Shown here: one piece after another, positions 20,979 to 32,272 of the stretch
Layout of the letters: each line of letters opens with the position of its first letter
How positions within the stretch are numbered: position 1 is the first letter of the stretch
Source: Sedimenticola selenatireducens
GTDB taxonomy: Bacteria; Pseudomonadota; Gammaproteobacteria; Chromatiales; Chromatiaceae
Assembly (NCBI RefSeq): GCF_007625115.1
Contig: NZ_VMNH01000005.1
Coordinates: 535,187 to 599,186 of the forward strand
Length of the DNA: 64,000 nucleotides
Direction: 5' to 3'
Made by a program: the position numbers and the translations under genes
Notes under the pieces: model-generated
What the model saw: only the letters and a program-made list of their open reading frames with translations
What the model was told of the DNA's origin: nothing
Databases searched by the model: none

Positions 20979-21215
20979 TTAGAACTTTTCGCCACGGGCA
21001 CGCATGTCGGTGAGAACTGCGTCGATGCCTTTTTTGTCAATGATGCGCATGCCACTGGCGGATACGCGCAGACGAACCCAACGGTTCTCGCTCTCTACCC
21101 AGAAGCGATGCTGGTGGAGATTCGGCAAGAAGCGACGGCGGGTCTTGTTGTGGGCGTGGGAAACATTGTTCCCTGTCACAGGCCGCTTGCCCGTAACCTG
21201 ACACACTCTGGACAT
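20979..21215 (-). CDS. rpmB: 50S ribosomal protein L28
   Basis: Ribosomal protein of exactly 78 residues, beginning [20 protein letters not shown] and typical of gammaproteobacterial L28. It is the first gene of the rpmB-rpmG operon, which is coupled to radC and coaBC across bacteria. A near-consensus promoter lies about 90 bases upstream. Confidence 0.98.
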   Translation of the reverse strand: MSRVCQVTGKRPVTGNNVSHAHNKTRRRFLPNLHQHRFWVESENRWVRLRVSASGMRIIDKKGIDAVLTDMRARGEKF

Positions 21216-21304
21216 GGTTAAATCCTCGAAAAACTGTCTTTTGCTACCCTGAAACTCAGGATGCGATGAAATCGTTTACACCCCCAGTGGGGCGAAGAGG
21301 CGGA

Positions 21305-21333
21305 TTTATAGCAAAAAGCCTTTTGCGTTTCAA
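21305..21333 (-). promoter_or_regulatory. Sigma-70 promoter of rpmB-rpmG
   Basis: On the minus strand TTGAAA and TATAAA are separated by exactly 17 bases, about 90 bases upstream of rpmB. Both hexamers are near consensus. Confidence 0.75.
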
Positions 21334-21427
21334 GTTTTCTTTATGCCTTTTTTTAAACGCTATGGCATGGTTTGTCTAGGAAATCCGCATAATTGTTATA
21401 TATCTCAATGCATTGAGGTCTTTTGCT

Positions 21428-22102
21428 TTAAATGTCGCCCTGTTCGGCCATGGAAATAACTTCTCCATGGCCGATTACCATATGATCCAGTAACCGAATA
21501 TCAACTAAGGCGAGCGCCTGCTTAAGTTGTTGTGTGATGGAACGATCAGCCTGGCTGGGTTCGGCAATGCCTGATGGGTGGTTATGCGCCAGGATCAGGG
21601 CTGCGGCGTTGTGTGCCAAGGCTCGCTTCACCACTTCACGCGGGTGGACGCTGGCGCCATCGATCGTGCCCCGGAAAAGCTCCTCATACTCTATGACACG
21701 ATGCCGGGTATCCAGGAACAGACAGGCAAAGACCTCTTGCGGATAGGTTGAGAGTCGGGCCTGTAGGTATTCGCGGGTCTGGCGAGGGTTGGTTATGGCC
21801 TCGCCTCTGTCCAGATTTTCCCGTAGATGTCGGCGGCTCATTTCAAGTACCGCTTGTAGTTGGGCATATTTGGCGCTGCCCAGGCCGTGACTGCGACAAA
21901 AGCTGGCACGGTCAGCAGCGAGTAGATTGCCCAGTCCTTTATGCTGATCAAGCAACTCACGGGCTAAATCAACGGCGCTTTTCCCTTTGACTCCGGTACG
22001 CAGAAATATCGCCAGTAGTTCAGCGTCGGAGAGGGCGGATGGTCCTCTCTGTAACAGCTTTTCCCTTGGACGTTCATTGGTAGGCCAATCAGTGATTGCC
22101 AT
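21428..22102 (-). CDS. radC: RadC family JAB-domain protein
   Basis: Protein of 224 residues with an N-terminal helix-hairpin-helix region and a C-terminal JAMM metalloprotease-like domain: His173, His175 and Asp186 in [14 protein letters not shown]. Its biological role is unsettled despite the repair-related name. I use the ATG at 22102 ([17 protein letters not shown]) because AGGGAGG lies 5 bases ahead; a GTG two codons earlier overlaps that ribosome site. The radC, rpmBG, coaBC and dut neighbourhood is conserved. Confidence 0.93.
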   Translation of the reverse strand: MAITDWPTNERPREKLLQRGPSALSDAELLAIFLRTGVKGKSAVDLARELLDQHKGLGNLLAADRASFCRSHGLGSAKYAQLQAVLEMSRRHLRENLDRGEAITNPRQTREYLQARLSTYPQEVFACLFLDTRHRVIEYEELFRGTIDGASVHPREVVKRALAHNAAALILAHNHPSGIAEPSQADRSITQQLKQALALVDIRLLDHMVIGHGEVISMAEQGDI

Positions 22103-22217
22103 ATACACCTCCCTGTTGCAATAGGCGATAAAATCATATCAATAGATAGGTGTGGGTTCCAGATAATCGTTCATTCAGTTAATCTGGGAGACTTTATGAC
22201 TAATGTGAAGCTGATCA

Positions 22218-23441
22218 ATGCAGATAGGTGATGTGAATGTTCTCGCGGATAGGAAGGTATTGCTGGGAGTCACCGGTGGTATAGCGGCCTATAAATCAGT
22301 TGAGCTTGTCCGGCTTTTGCGGAAATCCGGTGCAGAAGTTCAAGTGGTCATGACGGGCGGTGCCAGTCAGTTTGTAACACCTATGACACTCCAGGCGGTA
22401 TCCGGCCGCACTGTTCGGCAGGATCTGTTCGATCCGGGGCATGAGGCGGCAATGGGGCATATCGAATTGGCGCGCTGGGCGGATGTGGTACTTGTGGCAC
22501 CAGCCAGTGCCAGTTTTATCGCCCGGTTGGCGAATGGTTTTGCCGATAATTTACTCTCGACGCTCTGTCTGGCAACGGCAGCGCCACTTATATTGGCTCC
22601 CGCGATGAATCAACAGATGTGGCAAGCTCAGGCCACACAGCACAATGTGGGGGTGCTGCTTCATCGGGGTGTGCGGCTTTGGGGTCCTGCTTTGGGTGAT
22701 CAGGCCTGTGGTGAGGTGGGTCCTGGTCGGATGGTTGAGCCGGAAGCGCTGTTTCAGCAGCTCTGTAATCACTTCTCATCGGGACCGCTCTCTGGCGTTC
22801 GCGTGCTGTTGACCGCCGGACCAACACGGGAACCAATTGACCCCGTCCGCTTTATCGGTAACAGAAGCTCTGGAAAAATGGGTTTCGCCCTGGCAAGGGC
22901 CTTTGTCTCTGCAGGCGCAACGGTAGAGCTAGTTGCCGGGCCTGTTTCTTTGGCTACCCCCGCGGGTGTTGCACGCTTTGATGTAGAAACCGCTCGAGAG
23001 ATGGAGCAGAAGGTGCTGGATCGGGTGACTGAGTGCGATATCTTTGTCGGCTGCGCGGCGGTAGCCGATTATCGCCCCGAGGTGGTGGCGGATCAAAAAA
23101 TCAAGAAGAACAATGAACAGATGGAGATTCATCTGGTGCGTAATAATGACATCCTGGCCACAGTAGCGGCATTGTCCAAGGCGCCATTTACCGTCGGCTT
23201 TGCGGCAGAGACACAAGCGCCAGAGACCTATGCCGAGAAGAAGCGAATTGCCAAGAAGATTGATATGATTGCCGCAAATTTGGTTGGCGCATCCGAAGGT
23301 GGATTCGAGCGGGACGAGAATGCACTGACCCTGTTATGGGAAGGTGGGCAGAAACGTTTACCCTTGGCAGATAAAGGGATGCTGGCAGAACAATTGGTAA
23401 CCTTGATAACGGAACGCTATGAAAACAGATATCCAGCTTAA
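22218..23441 (+). CDS. coaBC: Bifunctional phosphopantothenoylcysteine decarboxylase/synthetase
   Basis: Two steps of coenzyme A synthesis in one protein. The N-terminal flavoprotein decarboxylase (about 10-190) contains VTGGIAAYK and APAMNQQMW; the C-terminal synthetase (about 195-400) contains [23 protein letters not shown] and the KIKK motif. Length is 407. It overlaps dut by 23 bases, so the two are translationally linked. Confidence 0.97.
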   Translation: MQIGDVNVLADRKVLLGVTGGIAAYKSVELVRLLRKSGAEVQVVMTGGASQFVTPMTLQAVSGRTVRQDLFDPGHEAAMGHIELARWADVVLVAPASASFIARLANGFADNLLSTLCLATAAPLILAPAMNQQMWQAQATQHNVGVLLHRGVRLWGPALGDQACGEVGPGRMVEPEALFQQLCNHFSSGPLSGVRVLLTAGPTREPIDPVRFIGNRSSGKMGFALARAFVSAGATVELVAGPVSLATPAGVARFDVETAREMEQKVLDRVTECDIFVGCAAVADYRPEVVADQKIKKNNEQMEIHLVRNNDILATVAALSKAPFTVGFAAETQAPETYAEKKRIAKKIDMIAANLVGASEGGFERDENALTLLWEGGQKRLPLADKGMLAEQLVTLITERYENRYPA

Positions 23442-23877
23442 AATTCTTGACCCCCGGCTGGGCAGTGACTTTCCCTTACCCGCTTATGCAACAGCGGGCT
23501 CTGCCGGCATGGATCTGCGTGCCATGCTTGACGCTCCGCTGGCGCTTGGTCCGGGAGAGACTCAACTTATCCCAACTGGCATGGCGATCCATGTGGAAGA
23601 TCCCAAGCTGGCAGCGGTGATTTTGCCGCGTTCCGGGTTAGGCCATAAACACGGCATTGTATTGGGTAATCTGGTGGGGTTGATCGACTCCGATTATCAG
23701 GGGCAGCTGTTTGTCTCTTGCTGGAATCGTGGCAGTGAAACCTTTCGGATAGAGATTGGTGAGCGAATCGCTCAGCTTGTCGTCATTCCGGTGGTCAGGG
23801 CCGAGTTTGAGATTGTGGATGAATTCCGCGCTTCGGAGCGGGGTAGTGGGGGATTTGGACATTCCGGTAGGCATTGA
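23419..23877 (+). CDS. dut: dUTP diphosphatase
   Basis: Trimeric dUTPase that keeps uracil out of DNA and makes dUMP for thymidylate. It has 152 residues with the motifs [28 protein letters not shown] and the C-terminal P-loop-like [10 protein letters not shown]. It starts inside the end of coaBC. Confidence 0.98.
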   Translation: MKTDIQLKILDPRLGSDFPLPAYATAGSAGMDLRAMLDAPLALGPGETQLIPTGMAIHVEDPKLAAVILPRSGLGHKHGIVLGNLVGLIDSDYQGQLFVSCWNRGSETFRIEIGERIAQLVVIPVVRAEFEIVDEFRASERGSGGFGHSGRH

Positions 23878-23995
23878 GCGCCAATCGGAATCAATAAATT
23901 GTCTTGTCCGGGCCTGATGTTGTAAACAGTAGACATTATGTCATTGTAGACCAGCGCTGATGTAGGTGATTCTGGGGAGAGTCAGGGATGTGGTT

Positions 23996-26506
23996 ATGTT
24001 AAAACGAAAAAAAGCGGTTAACGAGGAAGAAGGGGCGGCACCGCCAACACGTGTTGTGGCTGTTGCGGGAAGTGCAGGACGATATTTCAATGTCGCTGTT
24101 ATGACGACGCTCATCCTTATGATGATTGCCGCCGCGGCTATCGTTTTTCTGCAGTCCCAGCAAGATCAGCGAACAAGTCTGAAGCAACTCCAGTTGGTTT
24201 CTAAAAGCCTTGCCACAGGGATCGCTGACAGTTTGGCCATTAAACGGGATTTGCTTGCGGGGCTGGCGACACAGCGAGAGATTAGAAGTCAGTTGCTGAA
24301 TGAGGATGTGAGCGGGATGAGAGTCCAGGAGCAAAGGCTCCAGCGACTGCTGCCGGATGCCTTGAAAGTGCGCCTGTTCCCTAAAGGTTGGGATCAGTTG
24401 GACCCCGCGAGTGAGCCACCTATCAGCTACGCCTCGCTGGATATGCTTCGAACAGTAGAGCGGGGCTCTGCACCATCCGTTGCCGAGGTCCATCAAATAG
24501 GTACTGCGCAACAACATATTGCCCTTGCGGTTCCTGTGCTTGCTGACGAAGGTGGCCCTGTTGTTGGGGTGTTGCATGTGGCTTATCCCTATAGCTGGCT
24601 GCAGTCCGGGGTGGCGGCATTTTCAGGCGTTGATGGCCGTATTGAGCTGCAGCAACTGGTCAAAGGGGCTCCTGTTGTGCTTGTAGCAGCAGGTGATTCA
24701 GGCGCGTCAGTAGCTGGTTCAACAGCTATTTCTGGCAGCATCTGGCAGATCGCATTTGCACCCAATGGGGCGAACTGGACAAGTGAGGTACAGGTATTCT
24801 CACTGGTTGTTATTGGCATGACAGCCTTGCTGATAATGGGCGTCCTTCTCTTGCAATCGAAGCGCTTCAAGCAGGCCATGCGGGATGATCTTGAATCCAT
24901 GTTTTCCCTTGTTGAGGTGCTTAAGAGTGGTTTGATTGGACGCATCAATCAACCCCGGCTCGAAGAGTTTGGCCATGTATTCGGTCTGATCAGGCAGATA
25001 TGGCAACAGTCATCACGTAAGCCGGCGTCAGAGGCGGTGGCGGTGAAGAGCGAAACCAGTGAAGCTGAGTTGACAGATCTTGAAGCTTTTGAGGATGAGT
25101 CTACCAGTCCAGCCTACAGTGAGCCTCTTGAGGCACTGCCCACTTCCATCTTCCGCGCTTATGATATACGCGGTGTTGTTGGTCAGACACTGAATGAGCG
25201 AATTATTTTTGAGATAGGGCGGGCTATTGGCAGTGAGGCACAGGACCAGGGGCAGCATACCGTTATAGTGGCCCGTGACGGCCGACATTCTGGGGCGGCA
25301 TTTAGTCGCGCGCTCAGTGATGGCTTAATGGCGAGCGGTTGTGATGTGCTGGATATTGGCATGGTGCCTACACCGGTTCTCTACTTTGCGACCTATTTTC
25401 TAGGCAGTAATTCCGGTGTGATGATAACGGGTAGCCATAACCCCTCTGATTACAATGGCCTGAAGATTGTGATCAACGGTTCGGCGCTATCCGGTGATGG
25501 AATCGCTGGATTGCGTGAGCGTATCGAGCGCGGAAATCTGAGGCAGGGTCAGGGTGTGCTCCATGAGCAGGATCTGTTGCCAGATTATATCGAGCGCATT
25601 GTTGATGATGTGCAATTGAGCCGCCCCCTCAAATTGGTGGTGGATTGTGGTAATGGTGTGGCCGGTGTGGTAGCTCCTGCCCTGTTCCAGGCATTGGGTT
25701 GTGATGTGACGCCACTCTACTGCAAGGTCGATGGGGATTTTCCAAATCATCATCCAGATCCCGGTAAACCGGAAAATCTTGCTGATCTGATCACGGCTGT
25801 CAGAGAACGCAAGGCCGATCTGGGTGTTGCCTTCGATGGTGATGGTGACCGGCTGGGCGTGGTGGATGCAACCGGCAAGATCATCTGGCCGGATCGGTTA
25901 TTAATGTTACTTGCGCGTGATGTCCTGTCTCGTCAACCGGGTGCCGATGTGATCTATGATGTCAAATCGAGTCGTCACCTTGCGGATGAAATTCTCTCCT
26001 ACGGTGGGCGCCCCATTATGTGGAAGACGGGGCACTCCCTGATTAAGGCAAAGATGCGTGAGACGGGCGCGTTGCTGGCGGGGGAGATGAGCGGTCATCT
26101 GTTTATTAAAGAGCGCTGGTACGGTTTTGACGATGGGTTATACTCTTGCGCCCGGTTGCTTGAGCTGTTATCGAGCGAGCCCATGTCAGTAACAGAGGTA
26201 TTTGCGGGGCTGCCCGAGAGTGTCTCTACGCCAGAGTTAAATATTACTTTTGCCCATGAGGGCGAGAACTTTGCGCTGATGGAGAAGCTGGCGGAAGGGG
26301 TTGATTTTCCCGATGCCAAAGTGGTGGATATTGATGGGTTGCGTATTGAGTTTGAAGATGGATGGGGTCTGGTCAGGCCATCAAACACTACGCCCTCTTT
26401 AGTGTTTCGATTTGAGGCGAACAGTGATGCATCCCTAGAGCGGATACAACGGCAGTTTCATGATTGGCTGTTAGTCACTGAGCCTGGTCTTCAGCTCCCT
26501 TTCTAG
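23996..26506 (+). CDS. algC: Phosphomannomutase/phosphoglucomutase AlgC, long membrane-anchored form
   Basis: The C-terminal ~455 residues (from about 381) form a complete alpha-phosphohexomutase, with the phosphoserine loop TGSHNPSDYNG near residue 480, the metal loop DGDGDRLGV and the sugar-binding GEMSGHLF. It would supply mannose-1-P or glucose-1-P for surface polysaccharide. The N-terminal ~380 residues are unusual: a membrane helix at about 31-53, a roughly 200-residue extracytoplasmic region, a second helix at about 264-287 and a charged linker. Similar long AlgC reading frames exist in Pseudomonas. I start at the ATG at 23996 (AGGGA upstream); a GTG at 23966 is also in frame. Confidence 0.92.
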   Translation: MLKRKKAVNEEEGAAPPTRVVAVAGSAGRYFNVAVMTTLILMMIAAAAIVFLQSQQDQRTSLKQLQLVSKSLATGIADSLAIKRDLLAGLATQREIRSQLLNEDVSGMRVQEQRLQRLLPDALKVRLFPKGWDQLDPASEPPISYASLDMLRTVERGSAPSVAEVHQIGTAQQHIALAVPVLADEGGPVVGVLHVAYPYSWLQSGVAAFSGVDGRIELQQLVKGAPVVLVAAGDSGASVAGSTAISGSIWQIAFAPNGANWTSEVQVFSLVVIGMTALLIMGVLLLQSKRFKQAMRDDLESMFSLVEVLKSGLIGRINQPRLEEFGHVFGLIRQIWQQSSRKPASEAVAVKSETSEAELTDLEAFEDESTSPAYSEPLEALPTSIFRAYDIRGVVGQTLNERIIFEIGRAIGSEAQDQGQHTVIVARDGRHSGAAFSRALSDGLMASGCDVLDIGMVPTPVLYFATYFLGSNSGVMITGSHNPSDYNGLKIVINGSALSGDGIAGLRERIERGNLRQGQGVLHEQDLLPDYIERIVDDVQLSRPLKLVVDCGNGVAGVVAPALFQALGCDVTPLYCKVDGDFPNHHPDPGKPENLADLITAVRERKADLGVAFDGDGDRLGVVDATGKIIWPDRLLMLLARDVLSRQPGADVIYDVKSSRHLADEILSYGGRPIMWKTGHSLIKAKMRETGALLAGEMSGHLFIKERWYGFDDGLYSCARLLELLSSEPMSVTEVFAGLPESVSTPELNITFAHEGENFALMEKLAEGVDFPDAKVVDIDGLRIEFEDGWGLVRPSNTTPSLVFRFEANSDASLERIQRQFHDWLLVTEPGLQLPF

Positions 26507-26560
26507 ATAGGCAATCTACTCGAAACCGGTTAAAGAAGGATAATTCTACTCAGCAACAGG

Positions 26561-26597
26561 GCGCCGGTACTGGGTCTGTACCGGTGCGTTTGTAATT
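26561..26597 (+). terminator. Probable terminator after algC
   Basis: Arms 26561-26570 and 26578-26587 pair over 10 bp with one G-T wobble around a 7-base loop, followed by the weak T-run GTTTGTAATT. It may stop part of algC transcription ahead of argB. Confidence 0.5.
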
Positions 26598-26601
26598 ATA
26601 A

Positions 26602-27516
<915 letters not shown>

Positions 27517-27525
27517 GTTTTATTG

Positions 27526-28116
27526 ATGAATCAGAAGGTATCCCGTAAACAGATGATCCTGGAATCGCTGGCGGCAGAGCTGGAGCGTAGTCCCGGTGAG
27601 CGGATCACAACGGCAGCATTGGCGCGCGCGGTGGGTGTCTCCGAGGCGGCACTCTATCGGCATTTCGCCAGCAAGGCGAAGATGTTCGAAGGGCTGATCG
27701 GGTTTGCTGAAGAGTCTGTGTTTGCCCGTATCAATCAAATACTCGAGAGTGAGCGGGAAACCCGGGCACGCTGTGCCAAAGTGCTTTATCTTTTACTCGC
27801 TTTTTCCGAGCGTAATCCGGGTATTACCCGTGTGCTGCTGGGTGATGCGCTGGTCGGTGAAACGGAGCGATTACATCAGCGAGTAGAGCAGTTCTTTGCA
27901 AGGCTTGAGACGCAGTTACGGCAAATTCTCCGGGAATCGCGAATGCGTGATGAGAGTCTATGCGTTGATGCAGAGGGTGCGGCAGCCTTGATGCTGTCTC
28001 TGATCGAAGGGCGTATGCATCAATTTCTGCGGACGCGTTTCAAGACATCGCCGACCATTGGCTGGGAGCTGCAGTGGGCTATTTTGGAGCGCGCGCTGTT
28101 TCAGGATAATGCCTGA
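27526..28116 (+). CDS. slmA: Nucleoid occlusion factor SlmA
   Basis: TetR-family DNA-binding protein that blocks FtsZ polymerisation over the nucleoid. It has 196 residues with an N-terminal helix-turn-helix (about 25-60, ending SEAALYRHFASKAKMFEGLI) characteristic of SlmA rather than general TetR repressors. The ATG at 27526 follows an in-frame TTG by one codon. In E. coli slmA sits between dut and pyrE, and here it lies in the same neighbourhood. Confidence 0.94.
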   Translation: MNQKVSRKQMILESLAAELERSPGERITTAALARAVGVSEAALYRHFASKAKMFEGLIGFAEESVFARINQILESERETRARCAKVLYLLLAFSERNPGITRVLLGDALVGETERLHQRVEQFFARLETQLRQILRESRMRDESLCVDAEGAAALMLSLIEGRMHQFLRTRFKTSPTIGWELQWAILERALFQDNA

Positions 28117-28131
28117 GAGGGAAACGTTTTT

Positions 28132-29121
28132 TTACTGGTTTACTGAGTCAGCCAGATACTGCTTGAAACCAACACGAATCTGTTCCACCTGATCGGTTTG
28201 ACAGTGCTCTGTCCCGCGGGGTGATGGTTTGCACTGTAGATCCATGAAGAGTTCGGCTCCGGGCCGGTCTTTATAAAGAATACGTGAAGCGGTCAGGCTG
28301 ATGTCATCATCCTTGAGGGGTGCCGCTGACATGATAATACTGTCGCTGAGCATCTGTAGGCGGGTGGTGGCGTATTTACGTACATACTCTTCCACCTTTT
28401 CCCAGGCTTTATTACAAGCCGCATCATCCGGGCAGATGACCACGGTATCCAAAAGAGAGCGGTCTTTCTTGGCGTTAAGTTGGGGGTCCGCATTTTCATC
28501 ATGCAGGTTTTTAAGGCTGCGGAATCTGGCTAAATCCTTGGCTGCAATATTACGGATCACCTCTTTTTCCTGCTCCTTCTGAATGATGGTGGTGTAGCTG
28601 TCTTTCAATTGGGTGCGGGTATATTCAATATCCTTGAGCAGGTTTTCCGAGAGTGGCTGACCCTGACGCTCCATGGCGGCGGCGCTCTGCTGCATCTCAG
28701 CCAGCCTGTTTTTCATGCGTCGGATATTGCTGCGAATAACCTGAATGTTGGAGTCTATGGCGGTGAGTTTGCCATTTCGCGCCATTAATAGATCATCTTC
28801 AGTGCGGAAGGTTCGGAGTAGAACCAGGTCCTTGGCGCGTTGGATCTCTATGAGTCGCTGCTGTTCTGCGCGTAGTTTTTCCAGTTCTTTCTCTTTGGCG
28901 ATCTCCTCTTCGGTCTTGGCAGCCTGAAGGCGCTCAACCTCACGGCCTGATTCGCTCAGCTCAGAGCGTGCATTCCTGGAGTGCTCTGTAGGTACTTTGT
29001 CAGAGAGGTGGACGTTGCCTTGTTCATCGACCCAACGATAGATTTTACCAGCCTCTGCCTGCATGGCCGATAGTGCGTAGGTGGCAAGTAATACCATGAG
29101 TAGTCTGTCTGGTCTGATCAT
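28132..29121 (-). CDS. Secreted DUF4124 coiled-coil protein
   Basis: Protein of 329 residues with a signal peptide (about 1-24, ending QAEAG), then a DUF4124 module (KIYRWVDEQGNVHLSDKVP, residues 26-44) and a long charged coiled coil at about 60-210. The C-terminal third has four cysteines (CPDDAAC, CKPSPRGTEHC) that could form periplasmic disulfides. The function of DUF4124 proteins is unknown. It is convergent with slmA, with only 15 bases between them and no visible terminator. Confidence 0.82.
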   Translation of the reverse strand: MIRPDRLLMVLLATYALSAMQAEAGKIYRWVDEQGNVHLSDKVPTEHSRNARSELSESGREVERLQAAKTEEEIAKEKELEKLRAEQQRLIEIQRAKDLVLLRTFRTEDDLLMARNGKLTAIDSNIQVIRSNIRRMKNRLAEMQQSAAAMERQGQPLSENLLKDIEYTRTQLKDSYTTIIQKEQEKEVIRNIAAKDLARFRSLKNLHDENADPQLNAKKDRSLLDTVVICPDDAACNKAWEKVEEYVRKYATTRLQMLSDSIIMSAAPLKDDDISLTASRILYKDRPGAELFMDLQCKPSPRGTEHCQTDQVEQIRVGFKQYLADSVNQ

Positions 29122-29209
29122 AGTTCCTGGGTAGTCTCAATGTATCAGTGATCTGTTATCAGTATAACGGCACTATCAGATAGAATTTAGCCTGTGTAAA
29201 GCCAACAGG

Positions 29210-29851
29210 TCACACTCCGTACTCATCCCTATAGGTCTGGATCATTTCGAGAGAATCTTCTGAGCCACTCTTGGTTGAGAGATACTCAACCAGATGCTCA
29301 AGTCGAACAATGGCCGCAACCTTCAGATTGTAGTTCTTTTCGACCTCTTGAATGGCGGAGTGTTCCCCTTTTCCTCGCTCTTGTCTGTCCAGCGCAATGA
29401 CCACGCCGGCCGGGGTGGCTCCTTCCGCTTCAATAATATCCATTGATTCACGTATGGCTGTGCCCGCCGTGATAACATCGTCAATAATGAGTATCCGTCC
29501 TTCAAGTGGGTGTCCCACGATAGTGCCACCCTCGCCGTGATCCTTGGCCTCTTTTCGGTTGAAGGCGTAGGGGATATCAATCCCATGATGATCGTATAAT
29601 GCAGCCGCTGTCACTGCTGCCAGCGGAATGCCCTTGTAAGCGGGACCATAGAGGATGTCGAAAGGAATGCCGGAGTCGACAATGGCCTGGGCGTAAAATT
29701 TACCCAATCGTGCCAAGCTGGAACCGCGGTTAAATAGGCCTGCATTAAAAAAGTAAGGGCTGACGCGGCCAGATTTTAGGGTGAATTGTCCAAAGCGTAG
29801 TACGCCCACATCCAGGGCGAAGTCCAGAAAATCATTTTGATAGTTTTGCAT
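29210..29851 (-). CDS. pyrE: Orotate phosphoribosyltransferase
   Basis: Converts orotate and PRPP to OMP in pyrimidine synthesis. The PRPP-binding motif [14 protein letters not shown] is present. Starting at the ATG at 29851 ([13 protein letters not shown]) gives 213 residues, the same as E. coli PyrE. The frame is open to 29905 but those residues have no counterpart in the family. Confidence 0.97.
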   Translation of the reverse strand: MQNYQNDFLDFALDVGVLRFGQFTLKSGRVSPYFFNAGLFNRGSSLARLGKFYAQAIVDSGIPFDILYGPAYKGIPLAAVTAAALYDHHGIDIPYAFNRKEAKDHGEGGTIVGHPLEGRILIIDDVITAGTAIRESMDIIEAEGATPAGVVIALDRQERGKGEHSAIQEVEKNYNLKVAAIVRLEHLVEYLSTKSGSEDSLEMIQTYRDEYGV

Positions 29852-29995
29852 GCTTGACTCCGATTGCAGATCATAAATTGTCCGTTTACTGCTAAAAGTA
29901 TGCAAGTAGCAGATACACCGTTATGCGGAAAAAGTGCAGTAATCAGTTACAATCACTGACTTAGGCTTGGTTTCAGAATAAGAGAGTGCCCGCAT

Positions 29996-31534
29996 ATGGT
30001 GGTTGCAGAGGGAAAAGGCTGGGCGGAGGCGCTGCGTGCTTATCGTCATCCCAAGGTGCTGACTCTCTTTTTTCTGGGCTTCTCTGCCGGCCTGCCACTC
30101 CTGCTCATCTTCTCCACCTTGTCACTCTGGCTACGAGATGCTGATGTCGATCGATCCACCGTAACTTATTTTAGCTGGGCTGCGCTCGGTTACTCGTTCA
30201 AGTTTATCTGGGCGCCCATTGTTGATCGTCTGCCGCTTCCGTTATTAACGGCCCAACTGGGGCGGCGCAGGAGTTGGCTGTTGCTGGCCCAGCTCTCAAT
30301 TATTGGCGCCATCGTATGGATGGCATTTACTGACCCGGCAGAGCATTTGACGCTGATGGCCTTTGCCGCGGTTTTGTTGGGGTTCTCTGGTGCTACCCAG
30401 GATATTGTGATTGATGCCTATCGCATTGAATCGGCTAACCGGGAGTTGCAGGCGCTGATGGCATCTACCTATATTGCCGGCTATCGAATCGGTATGTTGG
30501 TAGCAGGTGCAGGGGCGCTCAAGTTGGCTGTCTGGTTTGGTGCGGAGGGGGGGTATAACTACCCGGCATGGCAGTGGACGTACCTTTGTATGGCTGCTGT
30601 GATGTTGGTAGGTGTGATCACGACTTTGCGGGTGCCCGAGCCGGAAGTTGTGACCGTACAAAAAACGGCGTTTCGTAGCACAGCGGATTACCTGCGCTTT
30701 TTGTTGCTCTTTGTAGTGCTGGTTTCGGCCTTTGCTGTGAGCTTTTTCCTTGCCCGGGATTGGTTCGGGATGGTCGGCGAGTTGTTTGTCGATCATGTTG
30801 GGCTAGATCACCTTGCAGCCGGTTTTTTGGCCGAAATGCTCAGACTCTTATTGTCTGTTGTATTGACCTTTCTGGTGGCCCGCTTTCTCGTGTCGCTTGG
30901 GCTGGTTCAAGGTGCTGTCCTAAGGGAGACCTATCTTGATCCGGTCGCTGACTTTTTTCGACGCTACGGCCGTATCGCGTTGTTGATCCTTCTGCTGGTA
31001 GGTCTTTATCGGGTTTCAGATATTGTGCTGGGGGTTATTTCTAACGTCTTCTACCAGGACGTCGGTTTCAGTAAGGATCAGATCGCCGATATCACGAAAA
31101 CCTTTGGTCTCATAATGACCATTATGGGTGGTTTTCTGGGCGGGATGCTTTCGCTTCGTTATGGCGTGATGCGCATTTTGTTTTTAGGGGCCTTACTTTC
31201 AGCGGGTACTAATCTACTTTTTTTGCTCTTGGCCCAAGGCCAGGCGGATGTCACATTACTCATTGTGGTGATTACTGCGGATAACCTGAGCGCAGGTCTT
31301 GCTGGCGCCGCCTTTGTTGCCTATCTCTCAGGTCTTACCCATGTCGCATTTACGGCATTTCAATATGCGCTGTTCAGTTCCCTGATGACGTTATTGCCAA
31401 AACTGCTAGGAGGGTATTCCGGCTCAATTGTTGATGCTATCGGTTATGAAAGGTTTTTTCTAATGACTGCATTGCTGGGGCTGCCGGTATTACTGCTGAT
31501 CTATCTGGCGAATCGATTTATTGAGCATGAGTGA
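29996..31534 (+). CDS. ampG: AmpG-type muropeptide permease (MFS)
   Basis: Inner-membrane transporter of 512 residues with about 12-14 helices. The opening PKVLTLFFLGFSAGLPLLLI and the WAPIVDRLPLP loop match AmpG, which imports GlcNAc-anhydroMurNAc peptides for cell-wall recycling and beta-lactamase induction. The family has other substrates in some members, so muropeptide transport is inferred. It overlaps the next gene by 8 bases. Confidence 0.88.
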   Translation: MVVAEGKGWAEALRAYRHPKVLTLFFLGFSAGLPLLLIFSTLSLWLRDADVDRSTVTYFSWAALGYSFKFIWAPIVDRLPLPLLTAQLGRRRSWLLLAQLSIIGAIVWMAFTDPAEHLTLMAFAAVLLGFSGATQDIVIDAYRIESANRELQALMASTYIAGYRIGMLVAGAGALKLAVWFGAEGGYNYPAWQWTYLCMAAVMLVGVITTLRVPEPEVVTVQKTAFRSTADYLRFLLLFVVLVSAFAVSFFLARDWFGMVGELFVDHVGLDHLAAGFLAEMLRLLLSVVLTFLVARFLVSLGLVQGAVLRETYLDPVADFFRRYGRIALLILLLVGLYRVSDIVLGVISNVFYQDVGFSKDQIADITKTFGLIMTIMGGFLGGMLSLRYGVMRILFLGALLSAGTNLLFLLLAQGQADVTLLIVVITADNLSAGLAGAAFVAYLSGLTHVAFTAFQYALFSSLMTLLPKLLGGYSGSIVDAIGYERFFLMTALLGLPVLLLIYLANRFIEHE

Positions 31535-32147
31535 GTTTGGTGTGGATCGTAGGATAAAAATGGGTTCATTCGGCTGGGATCATAAGGATTGGCAGGGGCC
31601 GTTTTATCCGGATGACCTCCCGGCAGATTGGCGGCTCAGCTACTATGCCAATGAGTTTTCAGTGGTTCTTGTACCGTTCTCAGTCTGGACTGCGGATGAG
31701 TGTGCTACGTGGCATGATGATGTCCCGGAATCATTTCGCTTTGTCCTGGATATTACCCCTTTTTCAGGTGAAAAGGATGTGTTGCGGTGTTTGAAGGTCG
31801 TGGTTGATGGGTTGGGTGATCGGCTTGCCGGCATCGTCTCCTGGGCCATTTTATCCAGTGAAGAGGCTAGGCAAATTGAATCCACGGTTGGCTCCGGTTT
31901 ACTGATCACCCCATCCCCTGATGACATAAGTCCTGTTATAGGAATGGATAGGGCGTCAAATAGCGCATTAGTCTGTCTGCTGTTACCCGATGAGTTAGGG
32001 CGAGATCTTGTTGCGCTACGTGTCCTGATGGAGTCGTTGATGATTGCAGAGGCGTCGTGGCATGTCGCGATGATTTTTTTCTCTGGCGAGCCACCAGCGA
32101 TTAAGGTGATAAAAGATGCAGAGGTTCTGCAGCAGTTGCTTGGTTGA
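31527..32147 (+). CDS. Shortened DUF72-like protein
   Basis: A 206-residue protein whose N-terminus (KMGSFGWDHKDWQGPFYPDD, then LSYYANEFSVV) resembles DUF72 TIM-barrel proteins, which open with GTSGWxYxxWxGxFYP and LxxYAxxFxxVE. It is shorter than the usual 240-300 residues, and the Glu after the first strand is replaced (VVLVPFS). It may be a divergent or degenerate member. The ATG at 31527 lies inside the ampG end, suggesting translational coupling. Confidence 0.6.
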   Translation: MSEFGVDRRIKMGSFGWDHKDWQGPFYPDDLPADWRLSYYANEFSVVLVPFSVWTADECATWHDDVPESFRFVLDITPFSGEKDVLRCLKVVVDGLGDRLAGIVSWAILSSEEARQIESTVGSGLLITPSPDDISPVIGMDRASNSALVCLLLPDELGRDLVALRVLMESLMIAEASWHVAMIFFSGEPPAIKVIKDAEVLQQLLG

Positions 32148-32272
32148 ATCTCGATTATCTATTTCTTGTCATGCTTGACGCTGTTGTTTGCAAAAGGTGA
32201 GAATGGCGCCTTTGTCTGTGAGTGCGTGTTTTGTGGCGTCAATGGAATGAGTTGTTGGAGTGTGGATGAGTG

